Shown here in pieces: positions 46,586 through 56,076 of a stretch of DNA of 64,000 nucleotides (its first letter is position 1; each line of letters starts with the position of its first letter). The notes under the pieces are model-generated. The model did not search any database and had not been told where the DNA came from. It saw nothing but the letters and a program-made list of their open reading frames with translations. Origin of the DNA: Pseudomonas peradeniyensis (GTDB lineage Bacteria; Pseudomonadota; Gammaproteobacteria; Pseudomonadales; Pseudomonadaceae); NCBI RefSeq assembly GCF_014268935.2, contig NZ_JABWRJ020000003.1, positions 728,501 to 792,500 on the forward strand. The letters run 5' to 3'. The translations under genes were made by a program, and so were the position numbers.

Positions 46586-47044
46586 TCAGCCCTTTTTGCC
46601 ATTGCCCTCCAGATGCCCCAGCGGCACCCGTCGCGCCACCGCGCTCGACAGGATGATCGACGTCTTGGTGAAGCCCAGCTGCGACACACGGTTGATCAGC
46701 GCCTCCAGCTCGCCCATCGAGGTGACGGCCGCCTGCATGATCACGCATGGGTCGCCGGTCACCCGATGGCATTCGGTGAGTTCAGGGATTTTCTCCAGGG
46801 CCTCGTAGGCCTGCTGGTTGCCATGGCTGGCCAGGCGCAACTCCATCACGCACTGGATCGGCAGCCCGATCTTCTCCAGGTCGACCTTGGCCGTGTAGCC
46901 GCTGATCACGCCGCTGGCCTCCAGCTTGGCCACCCGCTCGGCCACTGCCGGGGCCGAGAGATTGACCTGGCGCGCCAGCTGCGCGTAGGTGGCCCGCCCG
47001 TTTTCCAGCAGGGCGGCGAGGAGCATGCGGTCGTACTTGTCCAT
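46586..47044 (-). CDS. Lrp/AsnC-family transcriptional regulator
   Basis: 152 aa. N-terminal winged HTH (DRMLLAALLENGRATYAQLARQVNLSAPAVAERVAKLEASG; key block RxTYAQLARxVxLS) and C-terminal RAM ligand-binding domain (MQAAVTSMGELEALINRV). Divergent from an EamA exporter, which it probably controls in response to an amino acid. ATG at 47044 chosen over longer frames because the HTH starts here. Confidence 0.92.
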   Translation of the reverse strand: MDKYDRMLLAALLENGRATYAQLARQVNLSAPAVAERVAKLEASGVISGYTAKVDLEKIGLPIQCVMELRLASHGNQQAYEALEKIPELTECHRVTGDPCVIMQAAVTSMGELEALINRVSQLGFTKTSIILSSAVARRVPLGHLEGNGKKG

Positions 47045-47197
47045 GGTGACTCCTGCTGACTTTGTAATCGATTGGAAAAGCGCTGCATAACCATGCATTA
47101 CAAAGTGTTTCGGTGTTTTAAACGTGTTTTGTAACTTAAGTTTGCGCCTGGGCCTTTCTAAACTAATCCACCCGTAAACGGATTTCGAGCCCTTGCC

Positions 47198-48118
47198 ATG
47201 TCCACTGCCCGTCGCTTCCCGTTATTGCTTGTCGGCGCCTTTCTTGCCCTGTACCTGGTCTGGGGCTCGACCTACCTGTTCATCCGCATCGGCGTGGAGT
47301 CCTGGCCGCCGATGCTGATGGCCGGGGTGCGGTTCGTGATTGCCGGCAGCCTGCTGTATGGCTTCCTGCGCTGGCGCGGCGTGCCGGCGCCGACCTGGCC
47401 CCAGTGGCGCGCGGCAGGGGCGATCGGTTTCCTGCTGCTCAGTTGTGGCAACGGCGGGGTGACCCTGGCCGAGCATGCCGGGGTCGCCTCGGGCGTGGCG
47501 GCGCTGGCGGTGGCCACGGTGCCGCTGTTCACCCTGGTGTTCGGCCTGTTCTTCGGCCATCGCAACTCGCGCCTGGAGTGGGCGGGCATCGCCCTCGGGC
47601 TGGTCGGCATCGGCATGCTCAACATGGGTTCGAACCTGCAGGCCAGCCCCATGGGCGCGGCGCTGATCCTGTTCGCCGCAGCGGCCTGGGCCTTCGGTTC
47701 GGTGTGGAGCAAGAGCCTGCCGCTGCCCCAGGGGGCGATGGCCAGTGCCGCGGAAATGCTGGTGGGCGGCGCCGCGTTGCTGATCGGCAGTGCCGTCAGC
47801 GGCGAGCGCCTGACCCAGATGCCCACCGCCGCCGGTTGGGGCGCGCTGGCCTACCTGGTGTTCTTCGGCTCGATCCTGGCGTTCAGTTCCTACATGTACC
47901 TGCTCAAGCACGTGCGCCCGGCGGCGGCCACCAGCTATGCCTACGTCAACCCGGCGGTGGCGGTGTTGCTGGGGATCGTCTTCGCCGGCGAGCAGATCGG
48001 TGCCGAGGAGTGCGTGGCCATGGCGGTGATCATCGGCGCGGTGGTGCTGATCGGCCTGCCGCAGTGGCGCAAGGCGCCGGAGTCGCCCGTGCCGCTTAAA
48101 GAAGGGGTGTGCAAGTAA
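47198..48118 (+). CDS. EamA/DMT-family exporter (YedA-like)
   Basis: 306 aa with ten predicted TM helices in two EamA repeats. The N-terminal LALYLVWGSTYLFIRIGVESWPP is the YedA/RhaT-type signature; the second half has YLLKHVRPAAATSYAYVNPAVAVLLG. Probably exports an amino acid or metabolite. Divergent Lrp-family regulator 150 nt away suggests coregulation. Confidence 0.9.
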   Translation: MSTARRFPLLLVGAFLALYLVWGSTYLFIRIGVESWPPMLMAGVRFVIAGSLLYGFLRWRGVPAPTWPQWRAAGAIGFLLLSCGNGGVTLAEHAGVASGVAALAVATVPLFTLVFGLFFGHRNSRLEWAGIALGLVGIGMLNMGSNLQASPMGAALILFAAAAWAFGSVWSKSLPLPQGAMASAAEMLVGGAALLIGSAVSGERLTQMPTAAGWGALAYLVFFGSILAFSSYMYLLKHVRPAAATSYAYVNPAVAVLLGIVFAGEQIGAEECVAMAVIIGAVVLIGLPQWRKAPESPVPLKEGVCK

Positions 48119-48182
48119 ATACCGGCCACCGTGGCACTGGGGTAAACTTGCCGCCTTCGCTGAACCCCCTGACGGTATTGCC

Positions 48183-49514
48183 ATGAATTTCGCCCAACTC
48201 GGCCTGATCGAACCGCTGCTGCGCACCCTGCAGACGCTGGACTACACCACGCCCACCCCGGTCCAGGCCAAGGCCATCCCCGCCGTGCTCGCCGGCCGCG
48301 ACCTGATGGCCGCCGCCCAGACCGGCACCGGCAAGACCGCTGGCTTCGCCCTGCCGGTGCTGCAGCGCCTGGCGCTGGAAGGGGAGAAGGTCGCCAGCAA
48401 CTCGGTGCGCGCGCTGGTGCTGGTGCCGACCCGCGAGCTGGCCGAGCAGGTCCACGCCAATGTGCGTGAGTACGCCGAGAACCTGCCGCTGTCCACCTAC
48501 GCGGTGTACGGCGGTGTCAGCATCAACCCACAGATGATGCGTCTGCGCCGCGGCGTCGACCTGCTGGTGGCGACCCCGGGCCGTCTGCTCGACCTGTTCC
48601 GCCAGAACGCCATCAAGTTCGGCCAGGTGCAGACCCTGGTGCTCGATGAAGCCGACCGCATGCTCGACCTGGGTTTCGCCGAGGAACTGCAGGCGGTGTA
48701 CGCGGCGTTGCCGCGCAAGCGCCAGACACTGCTGTTCTCCGCCACCTTCTCCGACCAGATCCGCATGCTCGCAGGCCTGGCGCTGAACGACCCGTTGAGC
48801 ATCGAAGTCAGCCCGCGCAATGCCGCTGCCAACACGGTCAAGCAATGGCTGGTGCCGGTGGACAAGAAGCGCAAGGCCGACCTGTTCTGCCACCTGCTGC
48901 GCAAGCAACGCTGGAAGCAGGTGCTGGTATTCGCCAAGACCCGCAATGGCGTGGATCAGCTGGTCGAGCGTCTGCTGGCCGAGGGCGTGAACGCCGACGG
49001 TATCCACGGCGACCGCCCGCAGGCCACCCGCCAGCGTGCCCTGGACACCTTCAAGGCGCGTGAAGTCCAGGTGCTGGTGGCCACCGATGTGGCCGCCCGC
49101 GGTCTGGACATCGATGACTTGCCGCTGGTGGTCAACCTCGACCTGCCGATCGTCGCCGAGGACTATGTGCACCGTATCGGTCGGACCGGTCGCGCGGGCA
49201 ACAAGGGCGAGGCGATCTCGCTGGTGTGCGCCGACGAGGTTCAACTGCTGGCGTCGATCGAGACGCTGATCCGCCAGGTGCTGCCGCGCCACGAGGAGCC
49301 GGACTTCATCCCCGATCACCGGGTGCCGGTGACCGATGCCAGTGGCCAGGTGCTGAAAAAGCCGAAGAAACCCAAGAAGCCGAAAGAGAACAGCGCCAAG
49401 CGTGGCCTGGGGCGCTGGATGGACAGCGAGGAGGCGGGGGCTTCGGCGCCGGCGGTCAAGGCCGTGCGCAAGGTGCCGAGCTTTGGTGGCAAGCCGGGCA
49501 AGCGTAAGCCTTGA
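48183..49514 (+). CDS. DEAD-box RNA helicase, RhlE type
   Basis: 443 aa. Motifs in order: Q motif TPVQAKAIP, I AAQTGTGKT near residue 45, Ia PTRELAEQV, II LDEADRM near 156, III FSATF, IV VFAKT, V ATDVAARGLDID, VI HRIGRTGR. The last ~80 residues form a Lys/Pro-rich basic tail (KKPKKPKKPKE) for RNA binding. RhlE-type helicases act in ribosome assembly and RNA decay. Confidence 0.93.
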   Translation: MNFAQLGLIEPLLRTLQTLDYTTPTPVQAKAIPAVLAGRDLMAAAQTGTGKTAGFALPVLQRLALEGEKVASNSVRALVLVPTRELAEQVHANVREYAENLPLSTYAVYGGVSINPQMMRLRRGVDLLVATPGRLLDLFRQNAIKFGQVQTLVLDEADRMLDLGFAEELQAVYAALPRKRQTLLFSATFSDQIRMLAGLALNDPLSIEVSPRNAAANTVKQWLVPVDKKRKADLFCHLLRKQRWKQVLVFAKTRNGVDQLVERLLAEGVNADGIHGDRPQATRQRALDTFKAREVQVLVATDVAARGLDIDDLPLVVNLDLPIVAEDYVHRIGRTGRAGNKGEAISLVCADEVQLLASIETLIRQVLPRHEEPDFIPDHRVPVTDASGQVLKKPKKPKKPKENSAKRGLGRWMDSEEAGASAPAVKAVRKVPSFGGKPGKRKP

Positions 49515-49548
49515 GATTTTTGGGGCCGCAAAGCGGTCCCAGCATTCT

Positions 49549-50790
49549 TCAGGCCAGGCGCGCCAGCCAATCCGCCGCCGCGCTCCCAGCCCGCAACCCA
49601 CTGGCGAAACACGCCGTCAGCAGGTACCCCCCAGTCGGCGCTTCCCAATCCAGCATCTCCCCCGCGCAGAACACCCCAGGCAGGTTGCGCACCATCAGCC
49701 CCTCATCCAACCCTTCGAAGCGCACGCCACCAGCACTGCTGATCGCCTCGTCCAGCGGCCGGGTCCGTACCAGCGTGATCGGCAACGCCTTGACCGCCGC
49801 CGCCAGGCGCTCGGGGTCGGCAAAGGTCGCCTGGTCGGTCAGCTCGCGCAACAACGCCGCCTTCACCCCGTCGATCCCGAGCTGGCCGTGCAGGTGCTTG
49901 GCCATCGAGCGCGATCCCCTGGGCTTGGCCAGGGCCTGGGCAATCTTGTCCACAGACCGGTCCGGCAGCAGGTCGAGCAGCAGCGTCGCCCGCCCGTCGC
50001 GGTCGATCGCTTCACGCAGCGCCGCCGACCAGGCATACACCAGGCTGCCCTCCACCCCTTGGGCGGTGAGGATGAATTCGCCTTTGCGCGACGCGGCGCC
50101 AGGCATGCCGAGGGCAATGTTCTTCAGCGGGGCGCCGGCGAACTTGTCCTTGAGCAGATCGCTCCAGCCCTCGACCTCGAAGCCGCAGTTGCTCGCCCGC
50201 AGTGTAGAGATATCCACACCCCGTTCGGCCAGCAGCGGTACCCAGGCGCCGTCCGAGCCCAGGCGCGCCCAGCTGGCGCCACCCAGGGCCAGCACCACGG
50301 CGTCGGCCCGAACCTGCAGCTCGCCTTGTGGATAACTGATCCGCAGGGCGCCTTCGGCTGTCCAGCCCAGCCAACGGTGCCGGGTGTGGATAACCACGCC
50401 GGCTTCGCGCAGGCGCTTGAGCCAGGCGCGCAGCAGCGGCGCGGCCTTCATGTCGCGAGGGAACACGCGGCCCGAGGTACCGACGAAGGTTTCGATGCCC
50501 AGGCCGTGAATCCACTGGCGCAGGGCCTCGCCATCGAAGTCGCGCAGCAGCGTGTCGATCTCGCCCTGGCGTGCGCCGTAACGGCCGATGAAGGCGGGGT
50601 AGGGCTCGGAATGGGTGATGTTCATGCCGCCGACGCCGGCCAGCAGGAACTTGCGGCCCACCGAAGGCATGGCGTCGAACACTTCGACCGCCATCCCGCG
50701 CCGGGCCAGGGTCTCGGCGGCCATCAGGCCGGCGGGGCCGCCGCCGATCACGGCGACGAGGGGGCGGGAGGCGGGGCGTGGATCGTTCAT
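49549..50790 (-). CDS. FAD-dependent flavoprotein of the HI0933/TIGR03862 type
   Basis: 413-aa flavoprotein with an N-terminal dinucleotide-binding motif VAVIGGGPAGLMAAETLARRG. A mid-region VLALGGASWARLGSDG and C-terminal GVFCAGEMLDWEAPTGGYLL complete the family pattern. Reaction unknown for the family. ATG at 50790 chosen, just before the FAD motif. Confidence 0.85.
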   Translation of the reverse strand: MNDPRPASRPLVAVIGGGPAGLMAAETLARRGMAVEVFDAMPSVGRKFLLAGVGGMNITHSEPYPAFIGRYGARQGEIDTLLRDFDGEALRQWIHGLGIETFVGTSGRVFPRDMKAAPLLRAWLKRLREAGVVIHTRHRWLGWTAEGALRISYPQGELQVRADAVVLALGGASWARLGSDGAWVPLLAERGVDISTLRASNCGFEVEGWSDLLKDKFAGAPLKNIALGMPGAASRKGEFILTAQGVEGSLVYAWSAALREAIDRDGRATLLLDLLPDRSVDKIAQALAKPRGSRSMAKHLHGQLGIDGVKAALLRELTDQATFADPERLAAAVKALPITLVRTRPLDEAISSAGGVRFEGLDEGLMVRNLPGVFCAGEMLDWEAPTGGYLLTACFASGLRAGSAAADWLARLA

Positions 50791-50939
50791 GGCGGGCGAC
50801 AGGCTGTGGAAAAGACCGCGCATTCTACCTCAGCGGGGCCTGCCACGACACTGCTCAAAAAACGATCAACTCTTTGCAGCTCAGGCAGTTAAAGGGCTGG
50901 AGCGGCTTTCCCGCAGGTTATCCACAAGCGGTTCCACAG

Positions 50940-51854
50940 TCATTGTGAACAACCGAGCACCCGCGCCGCGCTGTGGTGGAGGATGCCGTGGCGCCGGGCC
51001 AGGGCTTCGCGGTCCTTGCTGTAGCCGCCGCCGATCACGCCCACCACCGGGATGTCGCGGCCCAGGCACTGGCGCAACACCTGCTCGTCGCGGGCGGCCA
51101 AGCCTGCGTCGGTCAGTTGCAGGTAGCCCAGGGCGTCGTCCTTGTGCACATCGACGCCGGCGTCGTACAGCACCAGGTCGGGCTGGTACAGCGGCAGCAG
51201 GTAATTCAGCGCGTCTTCGACCACCTTGAGGTAGGCGTCGTCGTGCATGCCGCGGGGCAGGGGGATGTCCCAGTCGCTCTGGGCCTTGCGTGCCGGGAAG
51301 TTCTGCTCGCAGTGCAGCGACACGGTGATCGCCTCCGGCGTGTCGTGGAGCATGCGCGCGGTGCCATCGCCCTGGTGCACGTCGCAGTCGAAGATCAGCA
51401 CCCGGTGCACGCGACCGGCCTCCAGCAGGTAGCGGCTGATCACCGCCAGGTCGTTGAAGATGCAGAAACCGGCCGGGTGATCGTAGTGGGCGTGATGGGT
51501 GCCGCCGGCCAGGTGGCAGGCGATGCCGTGTTGCAGCGCCTGCTCGGCGGTCAGCAGCGAACCGCCCACGGCGCGCACGGTGCGCCGGGCCAGGGCTTCG
51601 CTCCAGGGCAGGCCGAGGCGGCGTTGGTCCTCGCGGGACAGTTCGCCGTTCATGTAGCGCTCGATGTAGTCGCGGTCATGGGCCAGGGCGAGGATGTCGT
51701 TGGGGCAGATCTCGGGGCGCAGCAGGGCGGCGTCGGTGGTCAGGCCGCTGTCCACCAGGTGATCGCGCAACAGGCGGAACTTGTCCATCGGGAAGCGATG
51801 GTCCGGGGGGAATTCGGGGCTGTAGTCGTCGTGGTAGATCAGCGGCAGGGGCAT
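50940..51854 (-). CDS. HDAC-superfamily (acetylpolyamine/acetoin-utilisation-like) deacetylase
   Basis: 304-aa zinc hydrolase of the class-II/IV histone deacetylase type. The catalytic HH..H pattern and metal-binding DCDVHQGDGTARM block are near residues 135-180, DAGVDVHKDDALG near 238, and the conserved GGGYS loop near 278. Bacterial members deacetylate polyamines, acetoin-pathway or other small molecules. ATG at 51854 starts PLPLIYHDDYSPEFPPDHRF-type N-terminus. A long upstream region (51855-51995) holds REP copies. Confidence 0.88.
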   Translation of the reverse strand: MPLPLIYHDDYSPEFPPDHRFPMDKFRLLRDHLVDSGLTTDAALLRPEICPNDILALAHDRDYIERYMNGELSREDQRRLGLPWSEALARRTVRAVGGSLLTAEQALQHGIACHLAGGTHHAHYDHPAGFCIFNDLAVISRYLLEAGRVHRVLIFDCDVHQGDGTARMLHDTPEAITVSLHCEQNFPARKAQSDWDIPLPRGMHDDAYLKVVEDALNYLLPLYQPDLVLYDAGVDVHKDDALGYLQLTDAGLAARDEQVLRQCLGRDIPVVGVIGGGYSKDREALARRHGILHHSAARVLGCSQ

Positions 51855-51916
51855 GGTGTCGGCGTGATGGGGGCGAGTAGCGATCTTGCCAGCTTTGATG
51901 GCGTCGGTGCCAACGC

Positions 51917-51985
51917 AATCGCGGGGCAAGTCGGGTCGCCGCATCGCCGCTCCCACGGGGCTGCAGCGGGCTTGCCCTGCGACAG
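51917..51985. repeat. Degenerate REP pair
   Basis: ATCGCGGGGCAAGTCGGGTC at 51919 and a mirror AGCGGGCTTGCCCTGCGA at 51966 flank a CCGCTCCCACGGGG segment. The arms have diverged. Confidence 0.65.
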
Positions 51986-51995
51986 GGACATGCAG

Positions 51996-52682
51996 TTATT
52001 GACCTGTGGAGGCCAGCACCCTTTGCCAGTCCGGCTCGTTCATCCGCCCAAGGATTCGCGCCTTGCCGTTGCCATCCACCGACACGAACAGCGCGCTGGC
52101 ATAACCGCTCTCGCGCTCGCCGCCCGGCACATGCTGCTGGCGGGCGAAGTGATCGATGCAACCGTTGTGGGTCACCAGCACCAGGTTGTGCCCGGGCCGC
52201 TTGCGGGCCATGGCCTCGGCCGGGAACGGGCGGTCGCAGCGCTCCAGCCAGTCTTCACTGGTCACGGCCTGGCCGAGGATGAAGTGCGCGGTCTGGCGGG
52301 TGCGCAGCTTCGGGCTGCTGAGCAGGTCGGCGCCGGCCAGCCCCAGTTGCTGCAGGCCCTGGCCGACCCGTTGCGCCGCCTGGCTGCCGGACAGGGTGAT
52401 GCCGGTCGGATCGTCCAGGCAGGGCCCCGGGGCACTGTCGCAGCGTTCGGCGTGGCGAATCATCACGATCACCGCGCCTTCCTTCCAGTCCTGCAGCAGG
52501 CCGCTGTCGCTCAACTGTTGCTCGTTGCCAAGGTTCACGATGTGCGTCCTCGTCGCTAGCCAGGTGCTGGCCCCGGCCAGGGCCAGGAGCAGGCCGATGG
52601 CGGCGCCGACCACGGTGCGCGAGCGGCGGCGTTTGCGGGGGGATAGCAGGGCTGGGTTGTGCAGGGTGTTGCTGGGGGGCAT
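51996..52682 (-). CDS. Membrane-anchored histidine phosphatase
   Basis: 228 aa, branch 1 histidine phosphatase. A basic N-terminus (RKRRRSRTV) and one TM helix near residues 24-45 anchor it with the domain in the periplasm. The catalytic MIRHAERCD motif is near residue 78 and the second His in LVTHNGCIDHF near 175. Two Cys pairs (CDSAPGPC) may form disulfides in the periplasm. Substrate unknown. Confidence 0.82.
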   Translation of the reverse strand: MPPSNTLHNPALLSPRKRRRSRTVVGAAIGLLLALAGASTWLATRTHIVNLGNEQQLSDSGLLQDWKEGAVIVMIRHAERCDSAPGPCLDDPTGITLSGSQAAQRVGQGLQQLGLAGADLLSSPKLRTRQTAHFILGQAVTSEDWLERCDRPFPAEAMARKRPGHNLVLVTHNGCIDHFARQQHVPGGERESGYASALFVSVDGNGKARILGRMNEPDWQRVLASTGQ

Positions 52683-52848
52683 GCGTCACTCCGATGGCAG
52701 TGCGGCGTCGACGAAGGCCGCGGTAGTGTCGGCATTGTGCGAAGTGGCCTGTCGGGGGGCGGTGAAGCCGATGTGAAAAAAGCATCGGCTGGCCGATGCG
52801 CGCGGCCTACGCTGTACACTGCCAGACCGTGATTTCGGAGCCGTGCCG

Positions 52849-53418
52849 ATGACCCCCCTCCTCGAACTGGAAAGCCCGCGCCTGGTGTTGCGCCAATGGC
52901 AGGACGACGACCTGCGCGAGTTCGCCGCCCTGTGCGCCGACCCGCAGGTGATGCGCTATTTCCCCGCGCCGATGACCCGGGTCGAGGCGGCGGCGCTGAT
53001 CGGCCGCATCCGTGGCCATTTCAACGAGTACGGCTTCGGCCTGTGGGCCCTGGAGCGCAAGGACAGCGGCGCCTTCATCGGCATGACCGGCCTGCTCAAC
53101 GTCAACTTCGACGCCCCGTTCGGCCCGGCGGTGGAGATCGGCTGGCGCCTGGCCCGTCGCCACTGGGGGCTGGGCTTCGCCAGCGAGGCGGCCTGGGCCT
53201 GCCTGCGCTGTGCCTTCGCCCAGCTGCACCTGGACGAGGTGGTGTCGTTCACCACCGAGGGCAACCTGCCGTCGCAGAAGGTGATGCAGGCCATCGGCAT
53301 GGTCCAGGACCTGGCGGGCAGCTTCGAGCACCCTCGCCTGCCCGTCGGCGACCCGCTGCGCCCCCATGTGCTGTACCGCATCGACCGCGACCGCTGGCAA
53401 CAGAACCTGCGCGGCTGA
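52849..53418 (+). CDS. GNAT acetyltransferase (RimJ/RimL-like)
   Basis: 189 aa. Starts MTPLLELESPRLVLRQWQ, the RimJ/RimL N-terminal pattern; GWRLARRHWGLGFASEAA near residue 102 is the acetyl-CoA pyrophosphate loop region; SQKVMQAIGM near 145 is the last conserved block. Related proteins acetylate protein N-termini, aminoglycosides or tabtoxin. Substrate unknown. GTG at 52843 would add two residues. Confidence 0.88.
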   Translation: MTPLLELESPRLVLRQWQDDDLREFAALCADPQVMRYFPAPMTRVEAAALIGRIRGHFNEYGFGLWALERKDSGAFIGMTGLLNVNFDAPFGPAVEIGWRLARRHWGLGFASEAAWACLRCAFAQLHLDEVVSFTTEGNLPSQKVMQAIGMVQDLAGSFEHPRLPVGDPLRPHVLYRIDRDRWQQNLRG

Positions 53419-53509
53419 ATAGGTCGCCATTCGTACGACGGGACGAACGGCAAAACCCTGTATCATTCGCCGGTATAACCGCGCCGTATTGCCTTGCCAG
53501 GAGAATCCC

Positions 53510-54379
53510 ATGAGCCACGTACTCGACGATCTGGTCGACTTGCTGAGCCTCGAGTCCATCGAGGAGAACCTGTTCCGCGGACGCAGCCAGGACCTGGGCT
53601 TCCGCCAGCTGTACGGTGGCCAGGTGCTCGGTCAGTCGCTGTCGGCGGCCAGCCAGACAGTCGAGGACGCGCGCCACGTGCATTCGCTGCACGGTTACTT
53701 CCTGCGTCCGGGCGATGCCAGCATGCCGGTGGTCTATTCGGTGGACCGTGTGCGCGACGGCGGCAGCTTCAGCACCCGGCGGGTCACGGCGATCCAGAAG
53801 GGCCAGCCGATCTTCACCTGCAGCGCCTCGTTCCAGTACGACGAGGACGGTTTCGAGCACCAGGCGCAGATGCCGGACGTGGTCGGCCCGGAAAACCTGC
53901 CCAGCGAAGTCGAACTGGCCAGTGCCATGGCCGACAAGCTGCCCGAGCGCATCCGCGAAAAGGTGCTGTGCGCCAAGCCTATCGAGATCCGCCCGATCAC
54001 CGAGCGTGATCCGTTCGACCCCAAGCCGGGCGAGCCGATCAAGTACGCCTGGTTCCGTGCCGACGGCAACCTCCCGGACATCCCGGCGTTGCACAAGTAC
54101 CTGCTGGCCTACGCCTCGGACTTCGGCCTGCTGACCACATCCTTGCTGCCCCATGGCAAGTCGGTGTGGCGCAAGGACATGCAGATCGCCAGCCTCGACC
54201 ATTCGCTGTGGTTCCACCGTGACCTGCGCGCCGACGAGTGGCTGCTGTACGCCACCGACAGCCCCTGGGCCGGCAACGCCCGCGGCTTCTGCCGTGGCAG
54301 CATCTTCAACCGCGCCGGGCAGCTGGTGGCCTCGTCCACCCAGGAAGGCCTGATCCGCCATCGCAAGGACTGGGCATGA
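53510..54379 (+). CDS. tesB: Acyl-CoA thioesterase II
   Basis: 289-aa double-hotdog enzyme that hydrolyses acyl-CoAs of many chain lengths. N-terminal LVDLLSLESIEENLFRGRSQ, FGGQVxGQ-type block YGGQVLGQSLSAA near residue 37, HSLHGYFLRPGD, and the C-terminal catalytic DHSLWFHR near 230 with the Gln/Asp/Thr triad region (SSTQEGLIR). ATG at 53510 follows AGGAGA. Coupled by ATGA overlap to a HAD hydrolase. Confidence 0.95.
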   Translation: MSHVLDDLVDLLSLESIEENLFRGRSQDLGFRQLYGGQVLGQSLSAASQTVEDARHVHSLHGYFLRPGDASMPVVYSVDRVRDGGSFSTRRVTAIQKGQPIFTCSASFQYDEDGFEHQAQMPDVVGPENLPSEVELASAMADKLPERIREKVLCAKPIEIRPITERDPFDPKPGEPIKYAWFRADGNLPDIPALHKYLLAYASDFGLLTTSLLPHGKSVWRKDMQIASLDHSLWFHRDLRADEWLLYATDSPWAGNARGFCRGSIFNRAGQLVASSTQEGLIRHRKDWA

Positions 54380-54966
54380 GCCTGGGGGACATTCGCCATT
54401 GGGTGTTCGACATGGATGGCACCCTGACGGTCGCCGTGCATGACTTCGCGGCCATCCGCGAGGCGCTCGACATTCCGTCCGACCACGACATCCTCACCCA
54501 CCTGGCCGCCTTGCCGGCGGCGGAAGCGGCGGCCAAGCATGCCTGGCTGCTGGAACACGAGCGCGACCTGGCGATCGCCTCCAAGGCCGCGGACGGCGCG
54601 GTGGAGCTGGTGCGTGAGCTGGCCGGGCGTGAATGCCGGCTGGCCATCCTCACCCGCAATGCCCGCGAACTGGCCCATGTCACCCTCGAGGCCATCGGCC
54701 TGGCCGACTGCTTCCCGGTCGAGCACATCCTCGGGCGCGACGAGGCAGCGCCCAAGCCCAGCCCTGATGGGCTGCTGCAGATCGCCCGCGCCTGGGGCGT
54801 GAGCCCCGGTGAGATGGTGATGGTGGGTGACTACCGCTTCGACCTCGACTGCGGCCGGGCCGCAGGCACCCGCACCGTATTGGTCAATCTGCCGGACAAC
54901 CCATGGCCGCATCTGGCCGACTGGCATGCGGCCGATTGCCGGGCGCTGAGGGCGTTGCTGGGCTGA
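54376..54966 (+). CDS. HAD-superfamily phosphatase (Gph/YfnB-like)
   Basis: 196 aa. Motif I VFDMDGTLT near residue 9, motif II LTRNA near 93, motif III KPSPDG near 128 (Lys), and motif IV GDYRFDLDCGRAAG near 150. The small helical cap lies between motifs I and II. ATG overlaps the tesB stop (ATGA), suggesting functional or at least expression coupling. Substrate unknown; phosphoglycolate-like monoesters are typical. Confidence 0.88.
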   Translation: MSLGDIRHWVFDMDGTLTVAVHDFAAIREALDIPSDHDILTHLAALPAAEAAAKHAWLLEHERDLAIASKAADGAVELVRELAGRECRLAILTRNARELAHVTLEAIGLADCFPVEHILGRDEAAPKPSPDGLLQIARAWGVSPGEMVMVGDYRFDLDCGRAAGTRTVLVNLPDNPWPHLADWHAADCRALRALLG

Positions 54967-55037
54967 CGGCCCTGTCGCGGGGCAAGCCAGACCTGTCTAA
55001 GCTGCACTGCACCTTTTCCCACGATGGAGACCCACCC

Positions 55038-56048
55038 ATGACCACCAAGGCCCTCTACGTCCTGCCCGGTGGCGGCTACGACAAGGTCCAGGTTGGAGCC
55101 TGCGAAACCGCCGCGCCCAAGGCCGGCGAGATCACCGTGCGCCTGCACGCCAGTTCCCTCAACTATCACGATTTCGCCGTTGTCAGCGGCATGTGGGGGC
55201 CGAGCGAGCGGCGCATCCCCATGGCCGACGGCGCTGGCGAAGTGATTGCGGTGGGCGCCGGTGTCAGCGAGTTCCAGGTCGGTGATGCGGTGGTCAGCAC
55301 CTTCTTCCCCGACTGGCTCGATGGCCAGGCCCAGGTCGAGGGCTTTGCCAGCGTGCCGGGCGACGGCATCGACGGCTATGCCCGTGAACAGGTAACCGCC
55401 CGGGCCACCTCCTTTACCCTCGCGCCCAAGGGCTACAGCCATGCCGAGTCGGCGACCCTGACCACCGCCGGCCTCACTGCCTGGCGCGCCCTGATGAGCG
55501 ATGACCACCTCAAGCCCGGCGACAGCGTGCTGGTGCAGGGCACCGGTGGCGTGTCGATCTTCGCCCTGCAATTCGCCAAGCTGGCCGGCGCCACGGTGAT
55601 CGCCACCTCGTCCAGCGATGCCAAGCTGGAGCGTCTCAAGGCGCTGGGCGCGGATCACCTGATCAACTACAAGGCCACGCCCGCCTGGGGTGAAAAGGTC
55701 CGTGCACTGACCGGCGGACGCGGCGTGGACCATGTGATCGAAGTCGGTGGCCCGGCCACGCTTGAGCAGTCGATGATCGCCGCGCGTATCGGCGGGCATG
55801 TGTCGTTGATCGGCATCCTCACCGGCGTGGCCGGGCAGCTGCCGCTGGTGCAGGCACTGGTGCGGCAGATCCGCCTGCAGGGTGTGCTGGTGGGCAGCCG
55901 TGCCCAGCAGCAGGCGATGGTCCGCGCCATCGACGCCAATGGCCTGCGGCCGGTGGTGGACAAGCATTTCGAGCTGGAGCAGATGGTCGAGGCCTTCAAG
56001 TACCAGGAGAGCAACAAGCATTTTGGCAAGATTTGCCTGACCTGGTGA
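55038..56048 (+). CDS. Zinc-independent alcohol dehydrogenase/quinone oxidoreductase-like MDR
   Basis: 336 aa, medium-chain dehydrogenase/reductase. The GroES-like N-terminal domain has SLNYHDFAVVSGMWG; the Rossmann part has VLVQGTGGVSIFALQFAKLAGATVI near residue 163. Zinc-ligand Cys residues are absent, so it belongs to the NADPH:quinone reductase/enoyl reductase side. Substrate not known. A GGAGA site precedes ATG at 55038. Confidence 0.85.
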   Translation: MTTKALYVLPGGGYDKVQVGACETAAPKAGEITVRLHASSLNYHDFAVVSGMWGPSERRIPMADGAGEVIAVGAGVSEFQVGDAVVSTFFPDWLDGQAQVEGFASVPGDGIDGYAREQVTARATSFTLAPKGYSHAESATLTTAGLTAWRALMSDDHLKPGDSVLVQGTGGVSIFALQFAKLAGATVIATSSSDAKLERLKALGADHLINYKATPAWGEKVRALTGGRGVDHVIEVGGPATLEQSMIAARIGGHVSLIGILTGVAGQLPLVQALVRQIRLQGVLVGSRAQQQAMVRAIDANGLRPVVDKHFELEQMVEAFKYQESNKHFGKICLTW

Positions 56049-56076
56049 CGTGGGAGCAGGCTTGCCCCGCGATTCA
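56047..56076. repeat. Single REP element between convergent genes
   Basis: GTGGGAGCAGGCTTGCCCCG followed by CGATTC is one REP arm directly after the dehydrogenase stop. Confidence 0.7.

Noticed and set aside
50918..50926. Perfect DnaA box TTATCCACA after the flavoprotein gene
   Set aside because: Single isolated site; such 9-mers also occur by chance within coding regions here.
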